64,000 nucleotides of DNA, taken from positions 930,001-994,000 of the forward strand of contig NZ_CP114902.1 of the NCBI RefSeq assembly GCF_027497235.1, written 5' to 3'. The notes under the pieces are model-generated. The model had not been told where the DNA came from and did no database searches. It saw only the letters and a list, made by a program, of their open reading frames with translations. Positions 25,238 through 34,189 of this stretch are shown here, piece by piece; the stretch's first letter is position 1; every line of letters starts with the position of its first letter. Origin of the DNA: Micromonospora sp. WMMD1128. Lineage in GTDB: Bacteria; Actinomycetota; Actinomycetes; Mycobacteriales; Micromonosporaceae. A program made the position numbers and the translations under genes.

Positions 25238-25966
25238 GTGGCCAGCTCACTGCGGACGCGGCGCGGCGGACCCCGACTACGCGCCGTCGCCCTGATCGGC
25301 ATCGACGGCTCCGGCAAGACCACCCAGGCCCACCGGCTCGCCGAGGCGCTCACCGCCGCCGGGCATCCGGCCACCTACCACCGCAACGCCGGCGGTCGCC
25401 GGTGGCTCGGCCGGATCGCCAAGCGCGTCGGCCGGCCGGACGCACAGCGCCTGGTCGGGCGCGACGGACTGCTCGCAGTCGAGTCCGTGCTGCGCTGGCT
25501 GGCCATCGCGCTCGCGCTGCTCAGCTGCCTGGTCACCGGCCGTACGGCGGTGATGGACCGCTGGTCGGCCTGCCAGTACGCGAGCATCCGGGCGCACGGC
25601 GGGCACCGGTGGGAACGGCTGGCCCGGGCCGGCTACCGGGTCTTCCCGCCGCCGCGGGTCACCTTCCTGCTGACCGTGGACCCGGCCGAGGCGTACCGGC
25701 GGATCGAGCAGCGCGGCACCGACCACGAGAGCATGCGGTGGCTGACCGCCGCCGCCGCCGCGTACCGGTCGCTGCCGGAGTATCCCGGTTTCGTGGTGGT
25801 GGACGGCGGCGGTTCACCGGAGGAGGTGTCCCGGCGGATCCGGGCGCACCTGAGCGAGTGGCTGCCGGACGACCCGGCGGCCCTGGCCGAACCGGGCGGG
25901 GGCGGCCCGCCGCGTCCGACCGGCGGCGGGCGGGACGGCCCGGTGCCGGCTCAGGCCCGCCCGTAG
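25238..25966 (+). CDS. Thymidylate-kinase-like P-loop protein
   Basis: A 242-residue kinase-fold protein. P-loop GIDGSGKT at residues 21-28, DRW motif and the lid-like YRRIEQRG match thymidylate kinases, but a hydrophobic segment (VLRWLAIALALLSCLVTG) is unusual for a soluble kinase, and the end is Pro/Gly-rich. It may phosphorylate a nucleotide or other small molecule. GTG start follows GGTGAGG with overlap; the open frame extends further upstream without a better start. Converges on the SDR gene with a 16-base overlap. Confidence 0.78.
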   Translation: MASSLRTRRGGPRLRAVALIGIDGSGKTTQAHRLAEALTAAGHPATYHRNAGGRRWLGRIAKRVGRPDAQRLVGRDGLLAVESVLRWLAIALALLSCLVTGRTAVMDRWSACQYASIRAHGGHRWERLARAGYRVFPPPRVTFLLTVDPAEAYRRIEQRGTDHESMRWLTAAAAAYRSLPEYPGFVVVDGGGSPEEVSRRIRAHLSEWLPDDPAALAEPGGGGPPRPTGGGRDGPVPAQARP

Positions 25967-26643
25967 ACCGGGATGCTCGCGCCACTCGTCGGTGCGGACT
26001 CGTCGCCGGCCAGGAAGCGGATCACCGCGGCGATCTCGGCCGGCGGCACCCATCGCCGGTGGTCCGCGTCGGGTTGGGCGGCCCGGTTGGCCGGGGTGTC
26101 GACGACGCTCGGCAGCACCGTGTTGCACCGCACCCCACGCTGCTTGTACTCCACCGCGACCGCGTTGGCGAACGCCTGCACCCCGGCCTTCGCGGTGGCG
26201 TAGCCGGCCGCGCCGGGAAACGGGGCCGCCGCCGCCCGGGCCGACACGCAGACCACCGTGCCGCCGCCGGCCGCGACCAGGTGCGGCAGCGCCGCCTGGG
26301 TCACCAGGTAGGTCGGGCGCAGGTTGATCCGCAGCATCCGCTCGAACTCCTCGACCGGGGTCTCGTGCACCAGCCCGCCGCTGGCGTACCCGCCGACGAG
26401 GTTGACCACCGCCCGCAGCGGCGCCGTGGGCTCGCCGGTGGCCGTTGCCACCGCCCGCGCGGCGCCCTCGGGGGTGAGCAGGTCCGCCGTCACCCGCACC
26501 GGCCCGTCGGGCGTCGTCTCCCCGGCCTCCCGACCGGGTACGACCACCCGCCACCCTCCGCCGAGGAAGGCGGCGGTGACCGCGCCGCCGAGCCCACCCG
26601 TGCCTCCGGTCACCAGCACCGTGCGATCCACCATGCCGCTCAC
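25951..26643 (-). CDS. Short-chain dehydrogenase/reductase
   Basis: A 230-residue Rossmann-fold SDR. The cofactor motif TGGTGGLG (residues 12-19) is present, NVVGGYA-type region after the beta-4 strand, and the catalytic Tyr-Lys as YATAK, with SAR at the Ser site. It should be an NAD(P)H-dependent oxidoreductase of unknown substrate. The ATG at 26643 (MSGM) has a second ATG 4 codons in. It overlaps the kinase gene tail by 16 bases. Confidence 0.9.
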   Translation of the reverse strand: MSGMVDRTVLVTGGTGGLGGAVTAAFLGGGWRVVVPGREAGETTPDGPVRVTADLLTPEGAARAVATATGEPTAPLRAVVNLVGGYASGGLVHETPVEEFERMLRINLRPTYLVTQAALPHLVAAGGGTVVCVSARAAAAPFPGAAGYATAKAGVQAFANAVAVEYKQRGVRCNTVLPSVVDTPANRAAQPDADHRRWVPPAEIAAVIRFLAGDESAPTSGASIPVYGRA

Positions 26644-26794
26644 GCTAGCCGCCGGTCGCGCCCGTTCGCCGGATGGCCGGCCGGCGGGAGTGAGTCGACC
26701 GGACCGGGGGAGGCGGTGGGGCTGCGGTGATGGGACCCTGAACGCGGGGATCAGGCGCGGAAGGCGGTAAATTTCCCGATACGCGGTGTCATGG

Positions 26795-26831
26795 TTGACG
26801 CTCCCGCCTTACTGAAAGTAAGTTTCATCCG
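26795..26831 (+). promoter_or_regulatory. murR promoter with overlapping operator
   Basis: TTGACG (26795-26800) and TAAGTT (26819-26824) are spaced 18 bases apart. The dyad TGAAAGTAAGTTTCA (26813-26827) covers the -10 box and resembles RpiR-family operators. The predicted transcript start, 7 bases after the -10, is the GTG start codon itself, and no ribosome site exists, so the mRNA is probably leaderless. Confidence 0.72.
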
Positions 26832-27745
26832 TGGCGAAGAGTCCGAAGATTTCTGCGAGTCACGAGCCCGGTGGACTGATCGTCCACATCAGCGGCCTCC
26901 TGCCCTCGCTGTCCCCGGCCGAGCAGCGGGTCGCCCGGCTGGTCGTCGCCGATCCCGCGGACGCGGCCCGGCGCACCATCACCGACCTCGCCACCGCCGC
27001 CGAGACGTCCGAGGCGACAGTCATCCGGTTCTGCCGCTCGGTCGGCATGAACGGCTACCCGCAACTGCGGATCCGGCTCGCCGCCGAGGCCGCCCGCCGG
27101 ATCGAGCCGCCGGACGTCCGGGTGGTCGGCGGCGACATCCCGCCCGGCGCCGACCTGGCCCAGATCATCGCCACCATCGCGTTCAACGACGCACGGGCCG
27201 TCGAGGAGACCGCCGAGCAGCTCGACCCGGCGGTCTGCGCGCAGGTGGTCGAGGCGATCGGCGCGGCCGGCCGGATCGACGTCTACGGCGCCGGCGCCAG
27301 CGGCTTCGTCGCCTCCGACTTCCAGCAGAAGCTGCACCGCATCGGCCGGGTCGCGTTCTACTTCCCGGACGTGCACACCGCGCTCACCTCCGCCGCGCTG
27401 CTGGGCCGGGGCGACGTCGCGATCGGCATCTCGCACACCGGCACCACGTCCGACGTCATCGAGGTGCTGGAGCAGGCCCGCACGCGCGGGGCCACCACGG
27501 TGGCGCTCACCAATTTCCCCCGCTCACCGATCACCGAGGTCGCGGACCACGTGCTCACCACCGCCGCCCGGGAGACGACCTACCGGTCCGGCGCGACGGC
27601 CAGCCGGCTGGCCCAGCTCACCGTGGTGGACTGCCTCTTCGTCGGCGTGGCCGCCCGGAGCCGGACCCGGACGAAGAAGGCGCTGGAGGCCACCGCCGAG
27701 GCCGTCCAGTCACGCCGGGTGGGCCCGGGGCGGAGGCGGGCATGA
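26831..27745 (+). CDS. murR: MurR/RpiR family regulator
   Basis: A 304-residue regulator with an N-terminal RpiR helix-turn-helix (ITDLATAAETSEATVIRFCR) and a C-terminal SIS domain (DVYGAGASGFVASDFQQKL and HTGTTSDVIE) that should bind a sugar phosphate, here probably N-acetylmuramate 6-phosphate. It would repress its own operon through the TGAAAGTAAGTTTCA dyad that covers its promoter. The GTG start has no ribosome site. It overlaps murQ by 4 bases (ATGA). Confidence 0.93.
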   Translation: MAKSPKISASHEPGGLIVHISGLLPSLSPAEQRVARLVVADPADAARRTITDLATAAETSEATVIRFCRSVGMNGYPQLRIRLAAEAARRIEPPDVRVVGGDIPPGADLAQIIATIAFNDARAVEETAEQLDPAVCAQVVEAIGAAGRIDVYGAGASGFVASDFQQKLHRIGRVAFYFPDVHTALTSAALLGRGDVAIGISHTGTTSDVIEVLEQARTRGATTVALTNFPRSPITEVADHVLTTAARETTYRSGATASRLAQLTVVDCLFVGVAARSRTRTKKALEATAEAVQSRRVGPGRRRA

Positions 27746-28689
27746 CGCCGGGTCGGGTGGAGCGCGACGAGGTGGCCGCCGTGCGCCCGGTGGTGCGCGT
27801 CGGCGCGCCGACCGAGCGGCGTAACCCGCACAGCGTCGACCTCGACCTGATGTCCACCCGGGACGTGCTCACCGTGATCAACGAGGCGGACCGGCGGGTG
27901 CCGGCCGCGGTGGCCGCCGTGCTCGACGAGATCGCCGAGACCGTCGACCTCGCCGTCGCCGCGTTGCGTGACGGGCACCGGGTGCACTACTTCGGCGCCG
28001 GCACCTCCGGTCGCCTCGGGGTGCTCGACGCGGCCGAGCTGGCCCCCACGTTCAACTCGCCACGGCACTGGTTCTGCGCGCACCTGGCGGGCGGCCCGGA
28101 GGCGATGTGGCGGGCCGTCGAGGACGCCGAGGACGACGAGGGCACCGGCGCCGCCGAGGCCGCCGACTGCGTACGCCCCGGTGACCTGGTGGTCGGCCTG
28201 GCGGCAAGCGGGCGCACCCCGTACGTCCTCGGGGCGCTCGCCGCATCCCGGGCGCAGGGTGCCGGGACCGTGCTGCTCTGCGCCAATCCGGAGGCCGAGG
28301 CCGCCGGCTCGGTGGACGTGTTCATCGGGGTGGACACCGGACCCGAGGTGGTCACCGGTTCGACCCGGATGAAGGCCGGCACCGCGCAGAAGTTGGTGCT
28401 CAACACGTTCTCCACGGCCGTGATGGTGCGCCTCGGCCGGGTCTACTCCAACCTGATGATCGACATGGTCGCCACGAACGCGAAGCTGCGCGGCCGGATG
28501 ATCTCGATCCTGGTGGAGGCCACCGGCTGCGCCGAGGAGGTCTGCCGGGTCGCCCTCCAGCAGACCGACGGCGACCTCAAGACCGCCCTGGTCACGCTGG
28601 TCTCCGGGGCCGAGGTGCCGGCCGCCCGGGCCGCCCTGGCCCGGGCCGCCGACCAGGTGCGCGGCGCGTTGGCCCTGCTCGCCTCCTGA
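27742..28689 (+). CDS. murQ: N-acetylmuramic acid 6-phosphate etherase
   Basis: A 315-residue cytoplasmic enzyme that cleaves the lactyl ether of N-acetylmuramate 6-phosphate to N-acetylglucosamine 6-phosphate in peptidoglycan recycling. The SIS fold motifs GAGTSGRLG and the catalytic Glu in DAAELAPTF, as well as GSTRMKAGTAQKLVLN, are present. Length is normal. Coupled to murR by the ATGA overlap. No MurNAc kinase or transporter is adjacent. Confidence 0.95.
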   Translation: MTPGRVERDEVAAVRPVVRVGAPTERRNPHSVDLDLMSTRDVLTVINEADRRVPAAVAAVLDEIAETVDLAVAALRDGHRVHYFGAGTSGRLGVLDAAELAPTFNSPRHWFCAHLAGGPEAMWRAVEDAEDDEGTGAAEAADCVRPGDLVVGLAASGRTPYVLGALAASRAQGAGTVLLCANPEAEAAGSVDVFIGVDTGPEVVTGSTRMKAGTAQKLVLNTFSTAVMVRLGRVYSNLMIDMVATNAKLRGRMISILVEATGCAEEVCRVALQQTDGDLKTALVTLVSGAEVPAARAALARAADQVRGALALLAS

Positions 28690-29146
28690 GGCCCGGGGGC
28701 GATCCTCCCGCGTGTCCACCCGCCCGGCGCATCCGTCCGGCCGGTGCGACGCGTATCACGTGGCGGGAGGGGACGGCTCTCCCCGGGCGGATTGTTCAAC
28801 GAGGCGGAGGGTAATCCTTCACGGTGGCTGAACCGACCGGTCCGCGGGCTCGTATCACGCAGTGACCAGGATCGCAGATACGTGGTGACGCGGCTCGCTG
28901 TGTTCATGGAACGGGCAATGGTGCCATTCCATGGGCGGACGGTGATTCCGCTGCTGCGGACTCCGTTCACCAGGGCGTCCGTGGGCCACCCGGGTAGGGG
29001 TCCTGACAGCAAACATGGACCGGGCTCTCAGCTACCACTCAGGCATTCGTGACAGTTTCGACTCACGACATGGAATCCCCGACACGTCACATCTGTTGTG
29101 TAGGTGTCAGCACCTACGGGCACAGCGGAGGTTACGGGGAGGGCTG
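28690..29146 (+). other. Long 5' intergenic region of the sigma factor gene
   Basis: This 457-base gap holds no convincing gene. Its last 200 bases are less GC-rich than the surroundings and are the likely promoter and leader of the sigma gene. A small perfect hairpin, GTAGGTG-TCAG-CACCTAC (29100-29117), lies 30 bases before the start. I could not assign -35/-10 boxes with confidence. Confidence 0.5.
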
Positions 29147-30148
29147 ATGAACGTGGGGATGGCAAGGAACCGGGCAACCGGCGCGAGTGAGGGGACCGTG
29201 GCAATAGTGGACAAGAACATCGGCATGCGTACCGACGAGGTCGCCGAGGAGCGGGACCTGGTCGGCGTCTACCTGCACGAGATCTCCCGGACGCCGCTGC
29301 TGGACGCCGCCCGGGAGGTGGAGCTCTCCAAGTCGATCGAGGCCGGCCTCTACGCCGAGCACCTGATCGACACCGAGCGGATTCCCGACGGGGCCACCCG
29401 GGAGGAGCTGGAGCGCGTGGTCGTCGACGGTGAGCGGGCCAAGGACCTGTTCATCCGTGCGAACCTGCGGCTGGTCGTCTCCATCGCCCGCCGCTACGTG
29501 CGCTCCGGCATGCCCATGCTGGACCTGATCCAGGAGGGCAACACCGGCCTGGTCCGGGCCGTCGAGAAGTTCGACTACGAGCGGGGCTTCAAGTTCTCCA
29601 CCTACGCGACCTGGTGGATCCGCCAGGCCATCAGCCGGGCGATCGCCCAGCAGGAGCGGACCGTGCGGCTGCCCGTGCACCTGGTGGAGGACGTCAACCG
29701 GATGCGCAACGTGGCCCGGCAGCTCACCCGCGAGCTGGGTGGCGACCCGGAGCCGGAGCAGATCGCGACCGCGCTCGGCGTCACCGTCGAGCGAGTCAAC
29801 GAGCTGGTCCGCTGGTCGCAGGACACCGTCTCGCTGGACACCCCGGTGGGCGACGACGGCGACACCAACCTCGGTGACCTGGTCGCCGACAGCGACGCGC
29901 CGTCGCCGGAGGAGATCGTGCTGACCGGCCTGGAGCGGCAGCGGATCGAGGGTCTGCTCAACCACCTCGACGACCGGTCGGCCGGCATCATGCGGGCCCG
30001 CTACGGCCTGGAGGACGGCCGCGAGCACTCGCTGACCGAGGTCGCCTCCCGGTTCTCGCTCTCCCGGGAGCGGATCCGCCAGCTGGAGATCCAGGCCCTC
30101 GGCCGGCTCCGTGAGCTGGCCCGCGCGGAGGGCTTGCAGGCGGCCTGA
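29147..30148 (+). CDS. Principal-like (group 2) RNA polymerase sigma-70 factor
   Basis: A 333-residue sigma factor. Region 1.2 (DLVGVYLHEISRTPLL), 2.1-2.4 (LIEGNTGLVRAVEKFDYERG-type segment and FSTYATWWIRQAISRAIA), region 3 (VRLPVHLVEDVNRM) and 4.2 (SLSRERIRQLEIQALGRL) are all present and intact. Absence of a long region 1.1 and the short length point to a non-essential HrdD/SigB-type paralogue rather than the housekeeping factor. ATG at 29147 with GGGGAGGG before it. It is followed by a strong terminator. Confidence 0.92.
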   Translation: MNVGMARNRATGASEGTVAIVDKNIGMRTDEVAEERDLVGVYLHEISRTPLLDAAREVELSKSIEAGLYAEHLIDTERIPDGATREELERVVVDGERAKDLFIRANLRLVVSIARRYVRSGMPMLDLIQEGNTGLVRAVEKFDYERGFKFSTYATWWIRQAISRAIAQQERTVRLPVHLVEDVNRMRNVARQLTRELGGDPEPEQIATALGVTVERVNELVRWSQDTVSLDTPVGDDGDTNLGDLVADSDAPSPEEIVLTGLERQRIEGLLNHLDDRSAGIMRARYGLEDGREHSLTEVASRFSLSRERIRQLEIQALGRLRELARAEGLQAA

Positions 30149-30168
30149 CCTGGTAGTAATTGAAACGA

Positions 30169-30207
30169 CGAACGGCCGGCGTCCGATAGGGGGACGCCGG
30201 CCGTTCG
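30169..30207. terminator. Strong bidirectional terminator
   Basis: A perfect 16-bp stem, CGAACGGCCGGCGTCC and its complement, with a 7-base loop, between the convergent sigma and NlpC/P60 genes. Confidence 0.9.
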
Positions 30208-30218
30208 CCTGTCCGGGG

Positions 30219-31205
30219 TCAGACCCGGCCGTAGCCGGCGATGCTCATGATGTTCATGCCCCGCTTGCTGACGTTGCGGCCCGCGCTCGGCGCGTCGATG
30301 ATCTGGCCGCTGCCGACGTAGATCGCCACGTGCCCGAGCCCGGAGTAGAACACCAGGTCTCCCGGTTGCAGCTGGCTGCGGCTGATCCGGGTGGTGGCCT
30401 TCCACTGCTTTGCCGCGTTGTGCGGCAGTGACTTGTTGGCGGCCCGCCACGCGGCCATCGTCAGGCCCGAGCAGTCGTAGCTGCCGGGACCGTCGTTGCC
30501 GTACCCGTAGGGCTTGCCGACCGCGCCGTAGGCGTACCGCACCGCGATCCCGGCATCGCCGGAGACCGCCGGCGGCTTGCCCGCCGAACTCGCCTTGGCC
30601 GGCGCCTCGGTGGCCCGCCCGTACGCCTTGCGGCGCATCTCGTAGAGGCGGGACAGGTCCGCCTCGATCCGCTTCTTCCCGGCTTTGAGTTGCTTGACCT
30701 GTGCCGCCTCCCGGGCCAGCGTGACGTCCAGTTTGGTCTTCTGGTCGATCAGCCGGCGCTGGTCGGCGGTGAAGCCGGTGATGGTGCGCTGCCGCTGGCG
30801 GGTGAGCTGGTCGAGCGTGCCCAGCCGCTCCGGGAGCGCGGCCGTGCCGCCCGGCTCCAGCAGGGCCGCGGCGGTGCGCATGCCGCCGGTCTTGTACGCC
30901 GTCGCGGCGAGCACGGCCACGTCGGCGCGACTGCGCTCGGCCTGTTCCTGCAAGGGGCCGATCCGGGCCTGCAACGAGGCCGCCTCGGCCTTGTTGGCCT
31001 TGATGTCCTCGTTGAGCTTGTTGTAGGACTCGACGATTCGCTCCAGCTCAGTCGAGGACTTCTCGATCTGCTTCGTCAGCTCGGCGGTGGTGGGCTCGGC
31101 CCGAGCCACCGACGCCGGGGCGAGCAGCGCGGCCGAGAGGCCGGCCACCGCGAGCGAGCGGAGCAGCATCCGTAAGGACGACAAGAGCGGAAAGCTCCTC
31201 TCCAT
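30219..31205 (-). CDS. Secreted NlpC/P60 peptidoglycan hydrolase
   Basis: A 328-residue RipA-like hydrolase. Signal peptide residues about 1-36 (ASVARA-EP), a long coiled coil at about 40-205 (TELTKQIEKSSTELERIVES), a short linker, and a C-terminal NlpC/P60 domain with catalytic Cys in YDCSGLT and His in LGHVAIYVG; the third polar position is the Asp in IIDAPSAG. It cleaves peptide stems in cell wall; the coiled coil probably recruits a regulator such as FtsX, or keeps the domain inhibited. The ATG at 31205 lacks a clear ribosome site. Confidence 0.92.
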   Translation of the reverse strand: MERSFPLLSSLRMLLRSLAVAGLSAALLAPASVARAEPTTAELTKQIEKSSTELERIVESYNKLNEDIKANKAEAASLQARIGPLQEQAERSRADVAVLAATAYKTGGMRTAAALLEPGGTAALPERLGTLDQLTRQRQRTITGFTADQRRLIDQKTKLDVTLAREAAQVKQLKAGKKRIEADLSRLYEMRRKAYGRATEAPAKASSAGKPPAVSGDAGIAVRYAYGAVGKPYGYGNDGPGSYDCSGLTMAAWRAANKSLPHNAAKQWKATTRISRSQLQPGDLVFYSGLGHVAIYVGSGQIIDAPSAGRNVSKRGMNIMSIAGYGRV

Positions 31206-31581
31206 GGTCGGCGGGGACGCCTGCGCGACCCGTCGACACCGACCCGGCGCCGTCCGGGCGGACGGCGGTCGACCGGACCGACCTGGACAACCTAACCCGT
31301 GATCGGAGTTGTCGGGAGTTCAAGCAGGGGCGAAAGTTGGCAAAGTGTCGGAAAGTGACAATGATGACGTTCACGGTCTGTGACCGTTTCGCGAACCGAA
31401 TGGCCTCGCGTCGGGCTCCTCTGCGTAAAAGGTGAGGCTCGCCCCATTCGTCGTTCTGGGCGGATGCCGTGCCGACGGTTCGTGCCGAAGGCGAAAACCC
31501 GAGGTCGGGTGGCGGACCGGCCACACAATGGGACGCGGATCCGGGAATCCCACCACGGGACCCCGATCCCGGGAGGCCACC
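31206..31581. other. Intergenic region between divergent NlpC/P60 and DUF6232 genes
   Basis: This 376-base region is relatively A/T-rich between 31290 and 31400 and should hold the two divergent promoters. I looked for the c-di-AMP riboswitch that often precedes actinobacterial NlpC/P60 genes but found no recognisable core. No gene or RNA feature is supported. Confidence 0.4.
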
Positions 31582-32082
31582 GTGCAGACCGATCGTTCCT
31601 CCACCCATCCGCCCGCCCCCACCCTGCTCTACGCCCGGCCCGGCATCGTGGTCACCGGCGAACGCTTCACCGTCGGCCGCAGCAGCTGGCCGGTGGCCGA
31701 GATCACCCAGCTCCGGACCGCCCGCGGACCGCACGACCGGCTCGCCGTCCGGGCGGTCGGCGTCTCCGCCGCGCTGATCGCCGCCGTCGGCGTGCTGCTC
31801 GGCTTCACCGGCGGCCTGCACCGGCTCACCGCCGGGGCGTACCTCACGCTCGGCGCGGCCGGCCTGCTGCCGCTGCTGCTCGTGCTCGCCGGCGACCGCT
31901 GGCGGCCCCCGGCGCACGAGCTGTGGGGACGGATCCGCGGCACCGAGGTGCTGCTGTTCAGCAGCGACGACGAGCGCCAGTTCGGCCAGGTCGCCCGCGC
32001 CCTCGGGCGCGCCCGGGAAGGAGCCCGCCTCGGCGGCTGGACCGACCCGCCGGGCGCCGGGCCGTGGCGGCCGGCGCGCTGA
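31582..32082 (+). CDS. DUF6232-like membrane protein
   Basis: A 166-residue protein. The N-terminal half is a small beta-rich segment (YARPGIVVTGERFTVGRSSWPVAEITQLRT), followed by two helices (about 55-75 and 80-100). The pattern matches DUF6232, a family of unknown function. GTG start at 31582, 5 bases after GGGAGG; longer upstream frames lack this site. Convergent with the DUF3817 gene, 6 bases away. Confidence 0.75.
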   Translation: MQTDRSSTHPPAPTLLYARPGIVVTGERFTVGRSSWPVAEITQLRTARGPHDRLAVRAVGVSAALIAAVGVLLGFTGGLHRLTAGAYLTLGAAGLLPLLLVLAGDRWRPPAHELWGRIRGTEVLLFSSDDERQFGQVARALGRAREGARLGGWTDPPGAGPWRPAR

Positions 32083-32088
32083 GCGCGG

Positions 32089-32418
32089 TCAGCCGGCGAC
32101 CGGCTCCGGGGTACGGGGCCGGCGCTCGGCCGCCACCCAGTGGCTCACCCGCCGCTCGGCGTAGAACGAGACGAACGGCACCGTCCCGGCCAGCATCACC
32201 AGCAGCATCCGCTTCAACGGCCAGTCGGCCCGGCGGGACAGGTCGAACGTGAGCGCCAGATAGAGCATGTAGAGCCAGCCGTGCGCGACGCCCACCACGG
32301 CCACCACGCTCGGATTGTCGAAGCCGTACTTCAGCGGCATGCCGATCAGGACCAGCACCACCAGCGCCACGCCCACGATCCAGGCGATCACGCGGTACCG
32401 GGTAAGGGCTCCGCCCAC
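32089..32418 (-). CDS. DUF3817 integral membrane protein
   Basis: A 109-residue membrane protein with three helices (about 8-26, 38-58 and 68-86). The segments VAHGWLYMLYLALTFDL and LAGTVPFVSFYAERRV are typical of DUF3817, an actinobacterial family of unknown function sometimes next to translation or nucleotide genes. It lies 24 bases after the stop of the gene at 32443 on the same strand. Confidence 0.85.
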   Translation of the reverse strand: MGGALTRYRVIAWIVGVALVVLVLIGMPLKYGFDNPSVVAVVGVAHGWLYMLYLALTFDLSRRADWPLKRMLLVMLAGTVPFVSFYAERRVSHWVAAERRPRTPEPVAG

Positions 32419-32442
32419 CGTCGTCCGTCCTTCCGACCGGCC

Positions 32443-32865
32443 TCAGCCGGGATAGTCGCCGGGCCGCGCGCCCGGATTGGCGTTCAACCAGGAAAGGTAG
32501 CGGTTGTACGCGGCCAGATCGCCGTCGTCCGCCCCGTCGACCGGGCCCACCGGCACCCGGGCGGCGCGCACCGGCCGGCGTACCACCGGGGTCCCGGCGG
32601 CGACCGGCGCGCCGGCCGCGCTCACCGGCGGCGCGGGCTCGGCCGGCTGCCCGGGTTCGGCCCGCAGCGCCTGCCGGACCTCGCGCCACCAGACGAAGAC
32701 CACGAAGCCGGCGAAGACCGGCCACTCGATCGCGTAACCGAAGCTCAACGAGTTGCCCCCGGCGGCCCGGGTGACCTGCCACCAGCCCAACCCGAGGAAG
32801 CCCACCACAAGCACGACCATGGCCACGTGGCGGACGATCCACGCCGGTGTCCGGAGCCGCTGCAT
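32443..32865 (-). CDS. Hypothetical membrane protein
   Basis: A 140-residue protein with two helices (about 12-30 and 45-62, ending [11 protein letters not shown]), a Pro/Ala-rich linker, and a conserved-looking C-terminal [28 protein letters not shown] segment. It is shared among related actinobacteria in my experience, but I know no function. Same strand as, and probably co-transcribed with, the DUF3817 gene. Confidence 0.75.
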   Translation of the reverse strand: MQRLRTPAWIVRHVAMVVLVVGFLGLGWWQVTRAAGGNSLSFGYAIEWPVFAGFVVFVWWREVRQALRAEPGQPAEPAPPVSAAGAPVAAGTPVVRRPVRAARVPVGPVDGADDGDLAAYNRYLSWLNANPGARPGDYPG

Positions 32866-32987
32866 GCCATCGAGGGTACCGGGGACGCCGGCCGTCTCCG
32901 ACGCGGTGTCGTAGGTGGGCGTGGTTTGGTGGCACCCCCGCTGGGCAACCGTCTAGTCGCCAGCCCGAACGAGACGAGGGGGCGACG

Positions 32988-33287
32988 ATGACCGAATCGG
33001 CAAGCCGGGACGCCAGCCCGGAGCAGCGGGTCACCGAGTGGGACGGCGACCACGCCCGCGCCGGGACCGTCGACGAGGAGCTTCCCGGCGTGGACCCCAC
33101 CGAGCTGGGCGACGACGACCTCATCCGGGAGGTACGCAGCCTGCACCGGACCCGGCTGGACACGCTGCGGCACGCCACCGACTCCGCGCTCGCCAACCAC
33201 CTGCGCCGCACCGCCGAACTGGAGACCGAGTACCTGGCCCGGCACCCCGGCCGGGAGGTCGACCCGCACCGGCTGCGGGACGTCTGA
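32988..33287 (+). CDS. DUF6158 family protein
   Basis: A 99-residue acidic cytoplasmic protein with the pattern LGDDDLIREVRSLHRTRLDT and LANHLRRTAELETEYLARHP, matching DUF6158, a Micromonosporaceae-centred family of unknown function. ATG at 32988, preceded by GAGGGGG. Its TGA overlaps the ATG of the next gene (TGATG), beginning a three-gene coupled operon. Confidence 0.8.
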   Translation: MTESASRDASPEQRVTEWDGDHARAGTVDEELPGVDPTELGDDDLIREVRSLHRTRLDTLRHATDSALANHLRRTAELETEYLARHPGREVDPHRLRDV

Positions 33288-33604
33288 TGGCCAGTCACGC
33301 CGAGCGCGGCATGTCCGCGCCGCCCGAGGTGGTGTTCAACACCGCGACCGACCCGGACCGCTCCTCCGCCTGGCTGCCCGAGGAACTGCGCCGCTCCGGC
33401 ACCTGCCGGGTGGAGGTGCTCGACGCCGAGGACATGCGGGCCAGGTGGAGCAGCGCCGACTGGTCGGCGGAGATCGACGTGGAGCCGGCCGACGCCGGCG
33501 GCGCCCGGGTCCGGCTGGACCTGGCCGGCCCGGACCACGACCTGGCCGACGAGATCCTGGCCAACCTCGACCGCGAGGTGGCCGACAACCTGACCGCCGG
33601 TTGA
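33287..33604 (+). CDS. SRPBCC-like small protein
   Basis: A 105-residue protein whose pattern (PPEVVFNTATDPDRSSAWLP, VEVLDAEDMRARW, DWSAEIDVEPADAGG) suggests an SRPBCC/polyketide-cyclase-type ligand pocket, shorter than usual. The ATG is coupled to the previous stop and its own stop couples to the next ATG. Role unknown. Confidence 0.7.
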   Translation: MASHAERGMSAPPEVVFNTATDPDRSSAWLPEELRRSGTCRVEVLDAEDMRARWSSADWSAEIDVEPADAGGARVRLDLAGPDHDLADEILANLDREVADNLTAG

Positions 33605-34176
33605 TGCCGGCCGGTACGACGACGAGGGAGGCCGGGTTGACCGGGAGTGGCCTGAAGCAGAAGGTGGCGCGGCTGCGCCAGGCGTACGCGCCGCACGAGC
33701 ACCGACCGCTGGAGGGCTACCTGAAGGCGATGGGCACGTACGCCGGGGTGACCGCGGCCCTGGTCGGGGTGGTCCGGGCGACCGGCCGCCCGGTGCCCGA
33801 GCGGCCCACCCCGGGGGACGTGGTGCTGCTCTCCATCGCCACGCACAAGCTGAGCCGGCTGATCTCCAAGGACGCGATCACCAGCCCGTTGCGGGCGCCG
33901 TTCACCCGTTACGACCACCCGGGCGGCAGCGGCGAGGTGATGGAGCAGGTCCGCGACGAGGGCAGCCCCACCCGGCACGCGCTCGGCGAGCTGGTCAGCT
34001 GCCCGTTCTGCCTGGCGGTGTGGGTGGCCACCGGGCTCACCGGCGGCCTGGTGCTGGCGCCCCGGCTGACCCGGCTGGTGGCCACCGCGCTGACCGCGGT
34101 CGCCGCCTCCGACTTCCTCCAGATGGGCTACGCGGTGGCCCAGCGGGCGGCCGAGGGCGGCCACCAGGAGGAGTGA
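33604..34176 (+). CDS. DUF1360 membrane protein
   Basis: A 190-residue protein with about three helices and the DUF1360 features LLSIATHKLSRLISKDAIT, SPLRAPFTRYD and GELVSCPFCLAVWVA (CPFC, possibly metal-binding). Function unknown. Start ATG overlaps the preceding TGA. A hairpin terminator follows at 34190. Confidence 0.85.
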   Translation: MPAGTTTREAGLTGSGLKQKVARLRQAYAPHEHRPLEGYLKAMGTYAGVTAALVGVVRATGRPVPERPTPGDVVLLSIATHKLSRLISKDAITSPLRAPFTRYDHPGGSGEVMEQVRDEGSPTRHALGELVSCPFCLAVWVATGLTGGLVLAPRLTRLVATALTAVAASDFLQMGYAVAQRAAEGGHQEE

Positions 34177-34189
34177 GCCGACGAACGAC

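Noticed and set aside
29147..30148. Housekeeping sigma factor
   Set aside because: The long N-terminal region 1.1 of the housekeeping sigma is missing and the protein is short; it is more likely a group 2 paralogue.
31206..31400. c-di-AMP riboswitch before the NlpC/P60 gene
   Set aside because: Expected conserved core sequences could not be found on the minus strand; the context alone is not enough. A covariance-model search with RF00379 would decide it.
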